A stretch of DNA of 64,000 nucleotides, taken from Inquilinus sp042743185 (lineage in GTDB: Bacteria > Pseudomonadota > Alphaproteobacteria > DSM-16000 > Inquilinaceae). The stretch is taken from contig NZ_JBHYMS010000021.1 in the NCBI RefSeq assembly GCF_042743185.1, forward strand, positions 47,936 through 111,935, given 5' to 3'. Made by a program: the position numbers and the translations under genes. The stretch's first letter is position 1; the number at the start of each line of letters is the position of its first letter. The notes under the pieces were generated by a model, which was not told where the DNA came from, searched no databases, and saw only the letters and a program-made list of their open reading frames with translations. Shown one piece after another: positions 26,122-33,592 of this stretch.

Positions 26122-26988
26122 ATGGACAGGATCAGCGAATCAGCCGTGCAGCCCGCCGAGATCATCGCCCTGCTGAGATGGTACCAGGACGCCGGCGTCG
26201 ACGAGACGATCGGCGACGATCCGGGCGCGCTCGGGCGTCCTCGCAAGGCTGCGCCGGCCCCCGTCCAGATGGCGGCGCCGGCGCCGCAGCCCGCCCCCGC
26301 CGCCCCGGCTCCCCAGGTCCGCGCGGTCGGGGCCGCCGCGGTGCTGCCGGGCAGCGACGCCGCCACCGGCGACGCCCGCCGCATCGCCGCCGGCTGCAGC
26401 ACGCTGGAGGAGCTGGCGGCGGCGCTGGCCGCCTTCGACGGCTGCGGGCTGAAGGCCACGGCCACCCAGATGGTCTTCGCCGACGGCAACCCGGAGGCCG
26501 ACATCATGATCGTCGGCGAGGCGCCGGGGGCGGAGGAGGACCGGCTGGGCAAGCCCTTCGTCGGCCAGTCCGGCAAGCTTTTGGACCGGATGCTGGCGGC
26601 GATCGGGCTCGACCGCACCACGGTCTACATCTCCAACATCGTCAACTGGCGGCCGCCCGGGAACCGCCAGCCCAACGCGGCGGAGATCGCGATCTCGCTG
26701 CCCTTCATCGAGCGCCACATCGCCCTGATGCAGCCGAAGATCCTGCTCTGCGCCGGCGGCACCTCGGCCGCCGCCCTGCTGGCGACGCGCGAGGGCATCA
26801 CCCGGATCCATGGCCGCTGGTTCGACCGGTCCTTCCCGGACCTGGCCGCGCCCGTGCCGACCATGCCGATCTACCACCCCGCCTTCATCCTGCGGCAGCC
26901 CGGCATGAAGCGGGACGTCTGGCGCGACCTGCTGGTGCTGAAGCACCGGATGGTGGAGCTGGGCTGCGGCTTCACGTCCGCCGGCTGA
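26122..26988 (+). CDS. Uracil-DNA glycosylase, family 4-like without Fe-S ligands
   Basis: A 288-aa enzyme that removes uracil from DNA. An N-terminal helix and an Ala/Pro-rich linker (about 40-70) precede the catalytic domain. Motif 1 is GEAPGAEED (132-140), followed by GKPFVGQSGKLLDRML and VYISNIVNWRPPGNRQPN; motif 2 is IYHPAFILRQP. Family 4 enzymes normally hold a [4Fe-4S] cluster with four Cys. Only Cys108 (FDGCGLKATATQ) remains. The second position of the first pair is not Cys, the Lys-Cys-Arg-Pro-Pro Cys is Trp176, and the Cys after Glu-Ile is missing (AEIAISLPFIERH). The cluster is therefore probably absent. The long N-terminal extension is typical of alphaproteobacterial homologues. 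It is divergent from the ETF-QO gene and upstream of moaB. Confidence 0.9.
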   Translation: MDRISESAVQPAEIIALLRWYQDAGVDETIGDDPGALGRPRKAAPAPVQMAAPAPQPAPAAPAPQVRAVGAAAVLPGSDAATGDARRIAAGCSTLEELAAALAAFDGCGLKATATQMVFADGNPEADIMIVGEAPGAEEDRLGKPFVGQSGKLLDRMLAAIGLDRTTVYISNIVNWRPPGNRQPNAAEIAISLPFIERHIALMQPKILLCAGGTSAAALLATREGITRIHGRWFDRSFPDLAAPVPTMPIYHPAFILRQPGMKRDVWRDLLVLKHRMVELGCGFTSAG

Positions 26989-27064
26989 CCGTCGTTTCAC
27001 TTTTCCCGGCGCCTTCCGTCGGCTAGCTTGGCCGCTTCGTTCGACCACCGCATTGGGGGGACGC

Positions 27065-27598
27065 ATGCCGGGCCGGATCGACGAGTCACGCCCGTTCATC
27101 GCCGTCAACATCGCATTGCTGACCGTGTCCGACACGCGGACGGCCGCCGACGACAAGTCGGGCGACACGCTGGCCGAGCGCATCGCCGCGGCGGGCCATG
27201 CGGTGCGCGAGCGGCGGATCGTCAAGGACGACCAAGCGGCGATCGAGGCGCAGCTGAAGGCCTGGATCGCCGATTCGGAGATCGACGTCGTCGTCGCCAC
27301 CGGCGGGACCGGCGTCACCGGCCGCGACGTGACGCCCGAGGCCTTCCACGCGGTCTACGAGAAGCATATCCCCGGCTTCGGCGAGCTGTTCCGCTGGCTG
27401 TCCTACGACAAGATCGGCACCTCGACGATCCAGAGCCGGGCGACCGCGGGCGTCGCCGGCGGCACCTATCTGTTCGCGCTGCCGGGCTCTCCCTCCGCCT
27501 GCCGCGACGCCTGGGACCTGATCCTGAAGGACCAGCTCGACAACCGGTTCCGGCCCTGCAACTTCGTCGAGCTGATGCCGCGCCTCCGCGAGAAATGA
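27065..27598 (+). CDS. moaB: Molybdenum cofactor biosynthesis protein MoaB
   Basis: A 177-aa MogA/MoaB-fold protein that adenylylates molybdopterin before molybdate insertion. The fold signature VVATGGTGVTGRDVTPEAF (TGGTG then a Thr-Pro-Glu triplet) is intact. It is followed by GFGELFRWLSYDKIGTSTIQSRATAGVAGGTYLFALPGSPSACRDAWD, where the PGSPSA loop binds the pterin phosphate. The ATG at 27065 is preceded by GGGGGGACGC; a start 12 bases farther up is less likely. Two bases separate its stop from the next ATG, so it forms an operon with the esterase lipoprotein. No other moa or mog gene is in the window. Confidence 0.94.
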   Translation: MPGRIDESRPFIAVNIALLTVSDTRTAADDKSGDTLAERIAAAGHAVRERRIVKDDQAAIEAQLKAWIADSEIDVVVATGGTGVTGRDVTPEAFHAVYEKHIPGFGELFRWLSYDKIGTSTIQSRATAGVAGGTYLFALPGSPSACRDAWDLILKDQLDNRFRPCNFVELMPRLREK

Positions 27599-27600
27599 CT

Positions 27601-28503
27601 ATGAACGCCATCCTCCGCGCCGGCCGGCTGGCCGTCTTCGCCTGCCTTCTCGCCGTGGCCGCCTGCGCGGCGCCCGGTGGCGGCACCCGCTCCGCGGCGC
27701 CGGGCGCCGATGTCGCCCAGCTGCCGCCCCAGCCGACCAGCGGCTGCGGCATCCCCGCCGCGGAAGGGCGGCAGTCGCTGAAGTTCGAAGGCGCGTCCTG
27801 GCGCTACATCGTCGACCTGCCCTCCGGCTACGACAAGTCGCAGCCGTACCGGCTGATCCTGGCCTTCCACGGCCGCACCGGCACGGCCGAGAAGGTGCGG
27901 ACCTATTTCGACCTGGAAGGCCCGGCGGCGCGGCCGGCGATCGTGGTCTATCCGCAGGCGCAGGGCGGCTGGGGCGGCCGGGCGGACCGCGACATGGCCT
28001 ATGTCGACACCCTGCTGGCCCGGCTGAAGGCGACGCTCTGCGTCGACCAGACCCAGATCTTCGCCGCCGGCCATTCGATGGGCGGCAGCTTCGTCAACGA
28101 CCTGTCCTGCGGTCGCGCCGGGGTGTTCCGCGCCACCGCGGTGGTGGCCGGCGGCATCGGCAGCGTCCGCCCCTGCCGGGGCCAGGTGGCGGCGATCCTG
28201 CTGCACAACCCGAAGGACAACATGGTGCCCTACAGCCAGGGCATCACCGAGCGCGACAAGCGCATCGCCCAGAACCGGCTGGCCGCCACCCCGGTCGACG
28301 CCAGCGCCACCTTCCGCTGCAAGCGCTGGGGCAAGGGCGACATCGCCGACCCGGTGGTGTTCTGCGATCTGCCGTCGACCTTCAACCGCAAGCGCCCCTA
28401 TTCGCATGGCTGGCCGGACGGCACCGGGCCGGCCATCACCGGCTTCTTCGACCGGGTCACAGATCAGCGGATTCAGTTGACAGAGCGGCCCCCGGCCCCT
28501 TAG
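27601..28503 (+). CDS. PHB-depolymerase/feruloyl-esterase-like lipoprotein
   Basis: A 300-aa alpha/beta hydrolase of the LpqC/poly(3-hydroxybutyrate) depolymerase group, probably anchored in the cell envelope. The N-terminus MNAILRAGRLAVFACLLAVAACAAPGGG carries a lipobox ending in Cys. The nucleophile elbow is GHSMGG (AAGHSMGGSFVND), the oxyanion region is LILAFHGRTG, and a Tyr-Ser-His-Gly-Trp-Pro near the end (KRPYSHGWPDGTGPAI) supplies the likely catalytic His. Six or more Cys in the mature part suggest disulfides. The start lies two bases after the moaB stop, so it is co-transcribed, though no functional link to molybdopterin is evident. The substrate is unknown; extracellular polyester or a plant phenolic ester are family possibilities. 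Confidence 0.85.
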   Translation: MNAILRAGRLAVFACLLAVAACAAPGGGTRSAAPGADVAQLPPQPTSGCGIPAAEGRQSLKFEGASWRYIVDLPSGYDKSQPYRLILAFHGRTGTAEKVRTYFDLEGPAARPAIVVYPQAQGGWGGRADRDMAYVDTLLARLKATLCVDQTQIFAAGHSMGGSFVNDLSCGRAGVFRATAVVAGGIGSVRPCRGQVAAILLHNPKDNMVPYSQGITERDKRIAQNRLAATPVDASATFRCKRWGKGDIADPVVFCDLPSTFNRKRPYSHGWPDGTGPAITGFFDRVTDQRIQLTERPPAP

Positions 28504-28813
28504 GTGGGGGCATGGTGATCCGGCTAAGCACGCTTCGACTTATCTGATCGGCGCCCCGCCTATGCATGGTGGGGGGCTGCCGAACCGAAGCTGCTGCGAC
28601 TCCCTTACCGGACCATCACCATGACCCCCGATCGATCGCCCCGACAGGCTTTTTCCCGCACCCGCCGGGACAGCTTCCGACTTATCACCGGCCGCTGAGC
28701 GGCGCATCGCGCGCCCGGCGGCCGTCTTCGCGCATCCATGTCATGCGCCCGTCTTCAATTCGCCCTATCCTTCATGTCCGGCCGCCGGCCGGCCGGTGCG
28801 AGAGAGAAATCCG
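28504..28813 (+). other. Leader region of leuA, no gene recognised
   Basis: About 310 bases ahead of leuA. A 25-codon frame at 28621-28698 and a longer one from 28566 lack ribosome binding sites and are not rich in leucine codons, so I see no classical leu attenuator peptide. A strongly self-complementary C/G run (GGCCGCCGGCCGGCCGG, about 28781-28797) lies just before the leuA ribosome binding site and could fold. No promoter with good agreement to consensus was found. Confidence 0.4.
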
Positions 28814-30502
28814 ATGTCCGTGATGCAACCCAAACCCGGAATGCCGATCGACAAGTACCGCCCGGTGCAGACCGTGGCGCTGACCGACCGGCAATGGCCG
28901 AACCGCGTCATCGACCGCGCCCCGATCTGGTGCTCGGTCGATCTCCGCGACGGCAACCAGGCGCTGATCGAGCCGATGGGGACCGACCGCAAGCAGCGCA
29001 TGTGGGATCTCCTGGTCGGCATGGGCTTCAAGGAGATCGAGGTCGGCTTCCCCGCCGCCTCGCAGACCGATTTCGACTTCGTCCGCCACCTGATCGACAA
29101 CGATCTCATCCCCGACGGCGTCACCATCCAGGTGCTGACCCAGTCGCGGGAGGAGCTGATCCGCCGCACCTTCGACGCGATCCGCGGCGCCAGGCGGGCG
29201 ATCGTCCACCTCTACAACTCGACCTCGACGCTGCAGCGCCGGGTGGTGTTCGGCCTCGACCGCGACGGCATCACCGAGATCGCGGTGCGCGGCACGAAGC
29301 TGATCAAGGAGCTGGTGCCGACGGTGCCGGAGACCGAGGTCGTGTTCCAGTATTCGCCGGAAAGCTTCACCGGCACCGAGCTGGACTATGCCCGCGACAT
29401 CTGCGGCGCCGTGCTCGACGCCTGGCAGCCGACGCCGGAGAAGAAGGCCATCCTGAACCTGCCGGCGACGGTCGAGATGGCGACGCCGAACGTCTATGCC
29501 GACCAGATCGAGTGGTGCCACCGCAACTTCGCCCGGCGCGACAGCTTCGTGCTGTCGGTGCATCCGCACAACGACCGCGGCACCGGCATCGCCGCGACCG
29601 AGCTGGCGCTGATGGCCGGCGCCGACCGGGTCGAGGGCACGCTGTTCGGCAATGGCGAGCGCACCGGCAATGTCGACATCGTCACGCTGGGGCTGAACAT
29701 GTTCACCCAGGGCGTCGACCCCGGGCTCGACCTGCACGATGTCGGCGAGATCGTCCGCACCGTCGAATACTGCAACCAGCTGCCGGTGCATCCGCGCCAC
29801 CCCTATGGCGGCGAGCTGGTGTTCACCGCCTTCTCCGGCTCGCATCAGGACGCGATCAAGAAGGGCTTCGCGGCCATGGAGAAGAGCAACAGCGGGCTGT
29901 GGGAGGTGCCGTACCTGCCGATCGACCCGCAGGACATCGGCTGCAGCTACGAGGCGGTGATCCGGGTCAACAGCCAGTCCGGCAAGGGCGGCGTCGCCTA
30001 CCTCCTGCTGACCGACCACGGGCTCGACCTGCCGCGCAAGCTGCAGGTGGAGTTCAGCCAGGTGATCCAGAAGCTGGCCGACGAGACCGGCAAGGAGATC
30101 TCGTCCAAGGTGATCTGGCACGAGTTCGAGCAGGAGTACCTGGCCCCCGGCCGGGTCGAGGTGATCGGCCACACCACCCTGCCGACCGGCCGCGGCGAGC
30201 GCCACATCGAGGCGCAGGTCAGGATCGACGGGGTGGAGAAGACGATCCGGGGCGAAGGCAACGGGCCGCTCAACGCCTTCATCGACGCGCTGCGGCGCGA
30301 GACCGGGGTCGATGTCGACATCGCCGACTATCGCGAGCACGCGCTGCGCAGCGGCTCCGATTCCAGCGCCGCCACCTATGTCGAGGCGCGGATCGACGGG
30401 AAGACGCTGTTCGGCGTCGGCATCGACAGCAACATCGTCATGGCCTCGCTCAAGGCGGTGGCCAGCGCGGTCAACCGCGGCATCCGCAAGGGCGCCGCCT
30501 GA
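28814..30502 (+). CDS. leuA: 2-isopropylmalate synthase
   Basis: A 562-aa enzyme that condenses acetyl-CoA and 2-ketoisovalerate, the first committed step of leucine synthesis. The length and opening (YRPVQTVALTDRQWPNRVIDRAPIWCSVDLRDGNQALIEPM) are those of the long LeuA type shared with actinobacteria. The catalytic HMGL-like barrel has Asp-Leu-Arg-Asp-Gly-Asn-Gln and the metal-binding LSVHPHNDRGTGIAATELAL. The C-terminal leucine-binding regulatory domain includes VEARIDGKTLFGVGIDSNIVMASLKAVASAVNR, so feedback inhibition by leucine is expected. The ATG at 28814 is preceded by GAGAGA; an in-frame ATG at 28796 is an alternative start. A perfect ten-pair hairpin follows the stop. Confidence 0.97.
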   Translation: MSVMQPKPGMPIDKYRPVQTVALTDRQWPNRVIDRAPIWCSVDLRDGNQALIEPMGTDRKQRMWDLLVGMGFKEIEVGFPAASQTDFDFVRHLIDNDLIPDGVTIQVLTQSREELIRRTFDAIRGARRAIVHLYNSTSTLQRRVVFGLDRDGITEIAVRGTKLIKELVPTVPETEVVFQYSPESFTGTELDYARDICGAVLDAWQPTPEKKAILNLPATVEMATPNVYADQIEWCHRNFARRDSFVLSVHPHNDRGTGIAATELALMAGADRVEGTLFGNGERTGNVDIVTLGLNMFTQGVDPGLDLHDVGEIVRTVEYCNQLPVHPRHPYGGELVFTAFSGSHQDAIKKGFAAMEKSNSGLWEVPYLPIDPQDIGCSYEAVIRVNSQSGKGGVAYLLLTDHGLDLPRKLQVEFSQVIQKLADETGKEISSKVIWHEFEQEYLAPGRVEVIGHTTLPTGRGERHIEAQVRIDGVEKTIRGEGNGPLNAFIDALRRETGVDVDIADYREHALRSGSDSSAATYVEARIDGKTLFGVGIDSNIVMASLKAVASAVNRGIRKGAA

Positions 30503-30514
30503 GGCTCGGGCCTG

Positions 30515-30539
30515 CCGGGTCCGCGGCCAGCGGACCCGG
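30515..30539 (+). terminator. Hairpin after leuA
   Basis: CCGGGTCCGC (30515-30524) pairs perfectly with GCGGACCCGG (30530-30539) over a five-base loop, 13 bases after the leuA stop. There is no T-tract, so strength is uncertain. Confidence 0.5.
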
Positions 30540-30606
30540 ATCGGGTCGTCGGGCTTGTGCGAGACGCGACGGCAGCCCGCCGGCGCGGCGATCCGAGGAG
30601 GAAACC

Positions 30607-30813
30607 ATGCCGCAGCTTCGACCCGACGACCTGTCCGCCGACGAGAAGGATGCCCTGGGGCGCATCCACCGCCACGAGCCCGGCGTCGCCGACCCCGTGC
30701 GCCTGGCCCTGCAGGCCCGCGGCCTGATCGAGGAGCGGCAGGGCAAATGGGCGCTGACCAATGACGGTAGCGTCCTCTTGGCCACGCTGGGCCTGGCCAA
30801 GCTCGACGAATAG
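30607..30813 (+). CDS. Small winged-helix-like protein of unknown function
   Basis: A 68-aa protein beginning MPQLRPDDLSADEKDALGRIHRHE. It is supported by a strong ribosome binding site (GAGGAGGAAACC) right before the ATG at 30607 and by alphaproteobacterial codon use. The segment PVRLALQARGLIEERQGKWALTNDGSVLLATLG reads as the last helix and wing of a winged-helix DNA-binding domain (the 'ARGLIERRDGRWRLTPAG' pattern), but the protein is too short to be a full regulator. Function is unknown. It lies downstream of the leuA hairpin and is convergent with the DUF1501 gene, seven bases away. Confidence 0.78.
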   Translation: MPQLRPDDLSADEKDALGRIHRHEPGVADPVRLALQARGLIEERQGKWALTNDGSVLLATLGLAKLDE

Positions 30814-30820
30814 CGGGCGG

Positions 30821-32098
30821 TCATGCCCGCCTGACCAGCTCCCGCATCGGGGCCGCATCGGCGCTGCCGGGGAAGACGATGCGATCCAGCGCGTCCTCCG
30901 GCAGGCCGAGATGGTCGCGGAACACGCCCTTGACCACGGCGCGCAGATCCGTGGTCGGGGCCAGGTCGCGGCCCTGGTACAGCTTGTCCTGCGCCAGGCC
31001 CGGCCAGTCGGCCAGCACCCGGCCGCCATGCACGGCGCCGCCGGCCAGGAACGCGACCGAGCCGGTGCCGTGGTCGGTGCCGCCGGAGCCGTTGGCCGCG
31101 GCGGTGCGGCCGAACTCCGTCACCGTCAGGATCGCGGTCTGTTTCCAGGCATCGCCGAGCCCGCGGCGCAGCGCCTGCAGCGTCGCGGCATAGCCGGCCA
31201 GCAGCCGGTCCAGCCGCTTCACCTGCTGCACATGGGTGTCCCAGCCATACAGCTCCATCACCGCGATGCGCGAGCCGCCGGGATCGGCCAGGAACCGGCC
31301 GGCGGCCTCGGCCAGCTGGAGGTCGGCGCCCGCCGCGGCGCCGGCCATGGCGCCGCCGGCCATGGCACCCTGGGCCATGGCACCCTGGGCCATGGCGCCC
31401 TGGGCCGGCCCGGCAGTCATTGCCGTGTCGGCCTGCACCATGCCCTGGATCTGCCGGCCGAAGGCGGTGGTGTCCAGCCCGGCGGCATAGGCCGCGTGCA
31501 GCGCCGGGTCGCGGTCGTACAGCCGGGCGACGAGGTCGGGGAAGCCGGGCGGCAGCCCGGCCGGCTTGTCCGGCAGCCAGGAGGTGACCGGCGTGGCGCC
31601 GCGCAGCACCAGCGGGATCTCCTCGGCGAAGGCGATGCCGAAGCGCCGGTCGGTGGCGCCGATCAGGCCCAGCGTGCGGTTCAGCCAGCCGTCGCGGGTG
31701 CCGTCCAGCCGGGCGGCGCCGGTCTCCAGCAGGTCCTGGCCGTCGAAATGCGACCGGTCGCGATAGGGCGAGGCCACGGCGTGCAGCGGCAGGAAGCCGC
31801 CCTCGGCGTACCAGTACTTCAGCGGCGCCAGGCCGGGATGCAGGGCGAAGCGCCCGTCCAGGTCGACCATGCCGCCGTCCCCGCCGGGATCGGGCGGCAG
31901 CAGGGCGCCGCGCAGCGCGCGCAGGTCCGGGTCGGCATAAGGCGGCATCGCCGCCAGGCCGTCCAAGGCGCCGCGCAGGATGATCAGCACGAAGCGCCGC
32001 TCGATCGGCGCCTTGGCCAGCAGCAGCCGGGCCGGCAGCACCGTCGCCGCGGCCGTGGCCGCGAAGCCGCCGAGAAGATGGCGTCGGGTCAGATCCAT
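30821..32098 (-). CDS. DUF1501 domain protein, Tat-exported
   Basis: A 425-aa protein of the DUF1501 family (alkaline phosphatase/sulfatase-like fold). The N-terminus MDLTRRHLLGGFAATAAATVLPARLLLA has a twin-arginine signal. Family blocks are FVLIILRGALDGLAAMPPYADP, HPGLAPLKYWYAEGGFLPLHAVASPYRDRSHFDGQDLLETG and ILTVTEFGRTAAANGSGGTDHGTGSVAFLAGGAVHGG; the last resembles the metal-binding end of phosphatases. About residues 220-260 hold near-identical Ala-Gln-Gly-Ala-Met-Ala units (QGAMAQGAMAQGAMAGGAMAG) that look like recent slippage expansion. It lies four bases after the DUF1800 gene, the usual pairing. Substrate and role are unknown for the family. Confidence 0.92.
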   Translation of the reverse strand: MDLTRRHLLGGFAATAAATVLPARLLLAKAPIERRFVLIILRGALDGLAAMPPYADPDLRALRGALLPPDPGGDGGMVDLDGRFALHPGLAPLKYWYAEGGFLPLHAVASPYRDRSHFDGQDLLETGAARLDGTRDGWLNRTLGLIGATDRRFGIAFAEEIPLVLRGATPVTSWLPDKPAGLPPGFPDLVARLYDRDPALHAAYAAGLDTTAFGRQIQGMVQADTAMTAGPAQGAMAQGAMAQGAMAGGAMAGAAAGADLQLAEAAGRFLADPGGSRIAVMELYGWDTHVQQVKRLDRLLAGYAATLQALRRGLGDAWKQTAILTVTEFGRTAAANGSGGTDHGTGSVAFLAGGAVHGGRVLADWPGLAQDKLYQGRDLAPTTDLRAVVKGVFRDHLGLPEDALDRIVFPGSADAAPMRELVRRA

Positions 32099-32102
32099 CC
32101 TC

Positions 32103-33422
32103 TCACCTCCTCTGGAATTCGGGGCTCAGCAGCGCCAGGGCCATGCCCTCGCGCTGGCTCGGCGCGCCGCGCAGCACGCCCCTGGTCTCCTCCGACAGGG
32201 TCGGGCCCAGCAGCGCCTCGGCGAAGGGCAGGGGCGACTGGTCGGCGACGAGGCGCGGGATCACCTGATAGCTCCATTCGATCCGCTCCATCACCAGCTC
32301 CGGCGCCAGCCAGTCCGATTCGCGGTCCGGCCAGCCCTGCGGCGACGGCGCGTCATAGACCTTCTGCCCCAGCCGGCGGGCCCAGTTCACCGCCGGCGGT
32401 CCGGCCTCGGCGAGGTCGAAGCCGCGCGCGGCCGAGACCACGAGGTCGAGCGGCGACTTGAACTTGCGCCGCTCCGGCTGCCAGGCCTCCGGGCTGTCGA
32501 TCAGCGCCTCGGACACCGCGGCCAGGTCGCCGCCGGTGTCCTGGAAGGTCTTCGCCAGCCGGTCGACTGCGGCCTGCGGCGGGTCGTCGGCGATGAAGTG
32601 GCGGGCCAGCTGCGTAGCGATGTGCCGGGCGGTCGACGGATGCGCGGCCAGCGCGTCCAGCGCCGCCTCGCCCTCGGCCTCACCGGCCTCCGGGTATGTC
32701 TTGCCCAGGAAGGTCTTCGGCCCGGGCTCGTGGCCGGTCGGGCGGAAGGCGAAGACGGTGCCGGGCGGGTCCTTGGCCCGGCCGGGCGTCCAGCCGGTCA
32801 GGATCATCGCCAGCGCCCGCACGTCGGCCTGGGTGTAGCCGCCGTCGACGCCCAGCGTGTGCAGCTCCATCAGCTCCCGCCCCAGATTCTCGTTCAGCCC
32901 CACGCCGGCCTTCTGCCCGTATTTCGAGTTCGGCCCGACCGAGCGGACATTGTCGAGATAGAACAGCATCGCCGGATGGTGCACCACCGCGCCCAGCAGG
33001 TCGCGGAACCTGCCGGTCGCGAAGGGGCGGATCGCCTCGGTCTCATAGGCGCCGGCGAAGGGCATGACATAGGTCTGGGCGTAGGCGACGGTGAAGTGGT
33101 TGGTCCAGAACTTGACCAGCCGCTCGCGGAACGGCGTGTCGCTGGCCACCGCCGACTGGATGTGGGCGATGCGGTCGCGGTCGCGCAGCGCGCGCGCCTC
33201 GTCCTGGTGCGGCTTGCGGCTCTCCTCGTCCGGCGCCGACTGGACCGCGATCAGGATCTCCAGCGCGGCCCGGGTCATCGGCATGTCGCCCGCCGGGGCC
33301 GCCGGCTGGCGGATCTGCGCCCGCAGCCAGTCCCAGGGGTTGTCGGCGAGGGTCTCGATCTGCCCCGGCCGGGCGCCGAAACCGAAGCGATTCGCGGCGA
33401 TGGCCGCCTCGACGAGAGACAT
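32103..33422 (-). CDS. DUF1800 domain protein
   Basis: A 439-aa protein of the DUF1800 family, which nearly always precedes a DUF1501 gene, as here. It starts MSLVEAAIAANRFGFGARPGQIETLADNPWDWLRAQI. Other typical blocks are LVKFWTNHFTVAY, LLGAVVHHPAMLFYLDN, GLNENLGRELMELHTLGVDGGYTQADVRALAMILTGWT and HPSTARHIATQLARHFIADDPP. The ATG at 33422 has GGAG about six bases upstream, so I prefer it to an earlier in-frame start. No signal peptide is seen, although many homologues have one. The pair may handle an exported substrate, but no biochemical function is established. Confidence 0.92.
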   Translation of the reverse strand: MSLVEAAIAANRFGFGARPGQIETLADNPWDWLRAQIRQPAAPAGDMPMTRAALEILIAVQSAPDEESRKPHQDEARALRDRDRIAHIQSAVASDTPFRERLVKFWTNHFTVAYAQTYVMPFAGAYETEAIRPFATGRFRDLLGAVVHHPAMLFYLDNVRSVGPNSKYGQKAGVGLNENLGRELMELHTLGVDGGYTQADVRALAMILTGWTPGRAKDPPGTVFAFRPTGHEPGPKTFLGKTYPEAGEAEGEAALDALAAHPSTARHIATQLARHFIADDPPQAAVDRLAKTFQDTGGDLAAVSEALIDSPEAWQPERRKFKSPLDLVVSAARGFDLAEAGPPAVNWARRLGQKVYDAPSPQGWPDRESDWLAPELVMERIEWSYQVIPRLVADQSPLPFAEALLGPTLSEETRGVLRGAPSQREGMALALLSPEFQRR

Positions 33423-33592
33423 CGTTCTCCGTCTCCGCTCTCGAACGATCGGGGCCCCTTCCGTCTCCTGCACGGCAGGGTGGCGGGATTCCGTCGGCCG
33501 TCGTCGTTCCCGGGGCAGCGGACCGGCGTTGCGTCCGGTTCACTGGCGTGCTCCATAAGGTAGGGTCTGATCCGCGGCAGGGCGAGGACGCG

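Noticed and set aside
28566..28823. Short frame ahead of leuA as a leucine attenuator peptide
   Set aside because: It has no run of Leu codons, no ribosome binding site and no terminator/antiterminator pair.
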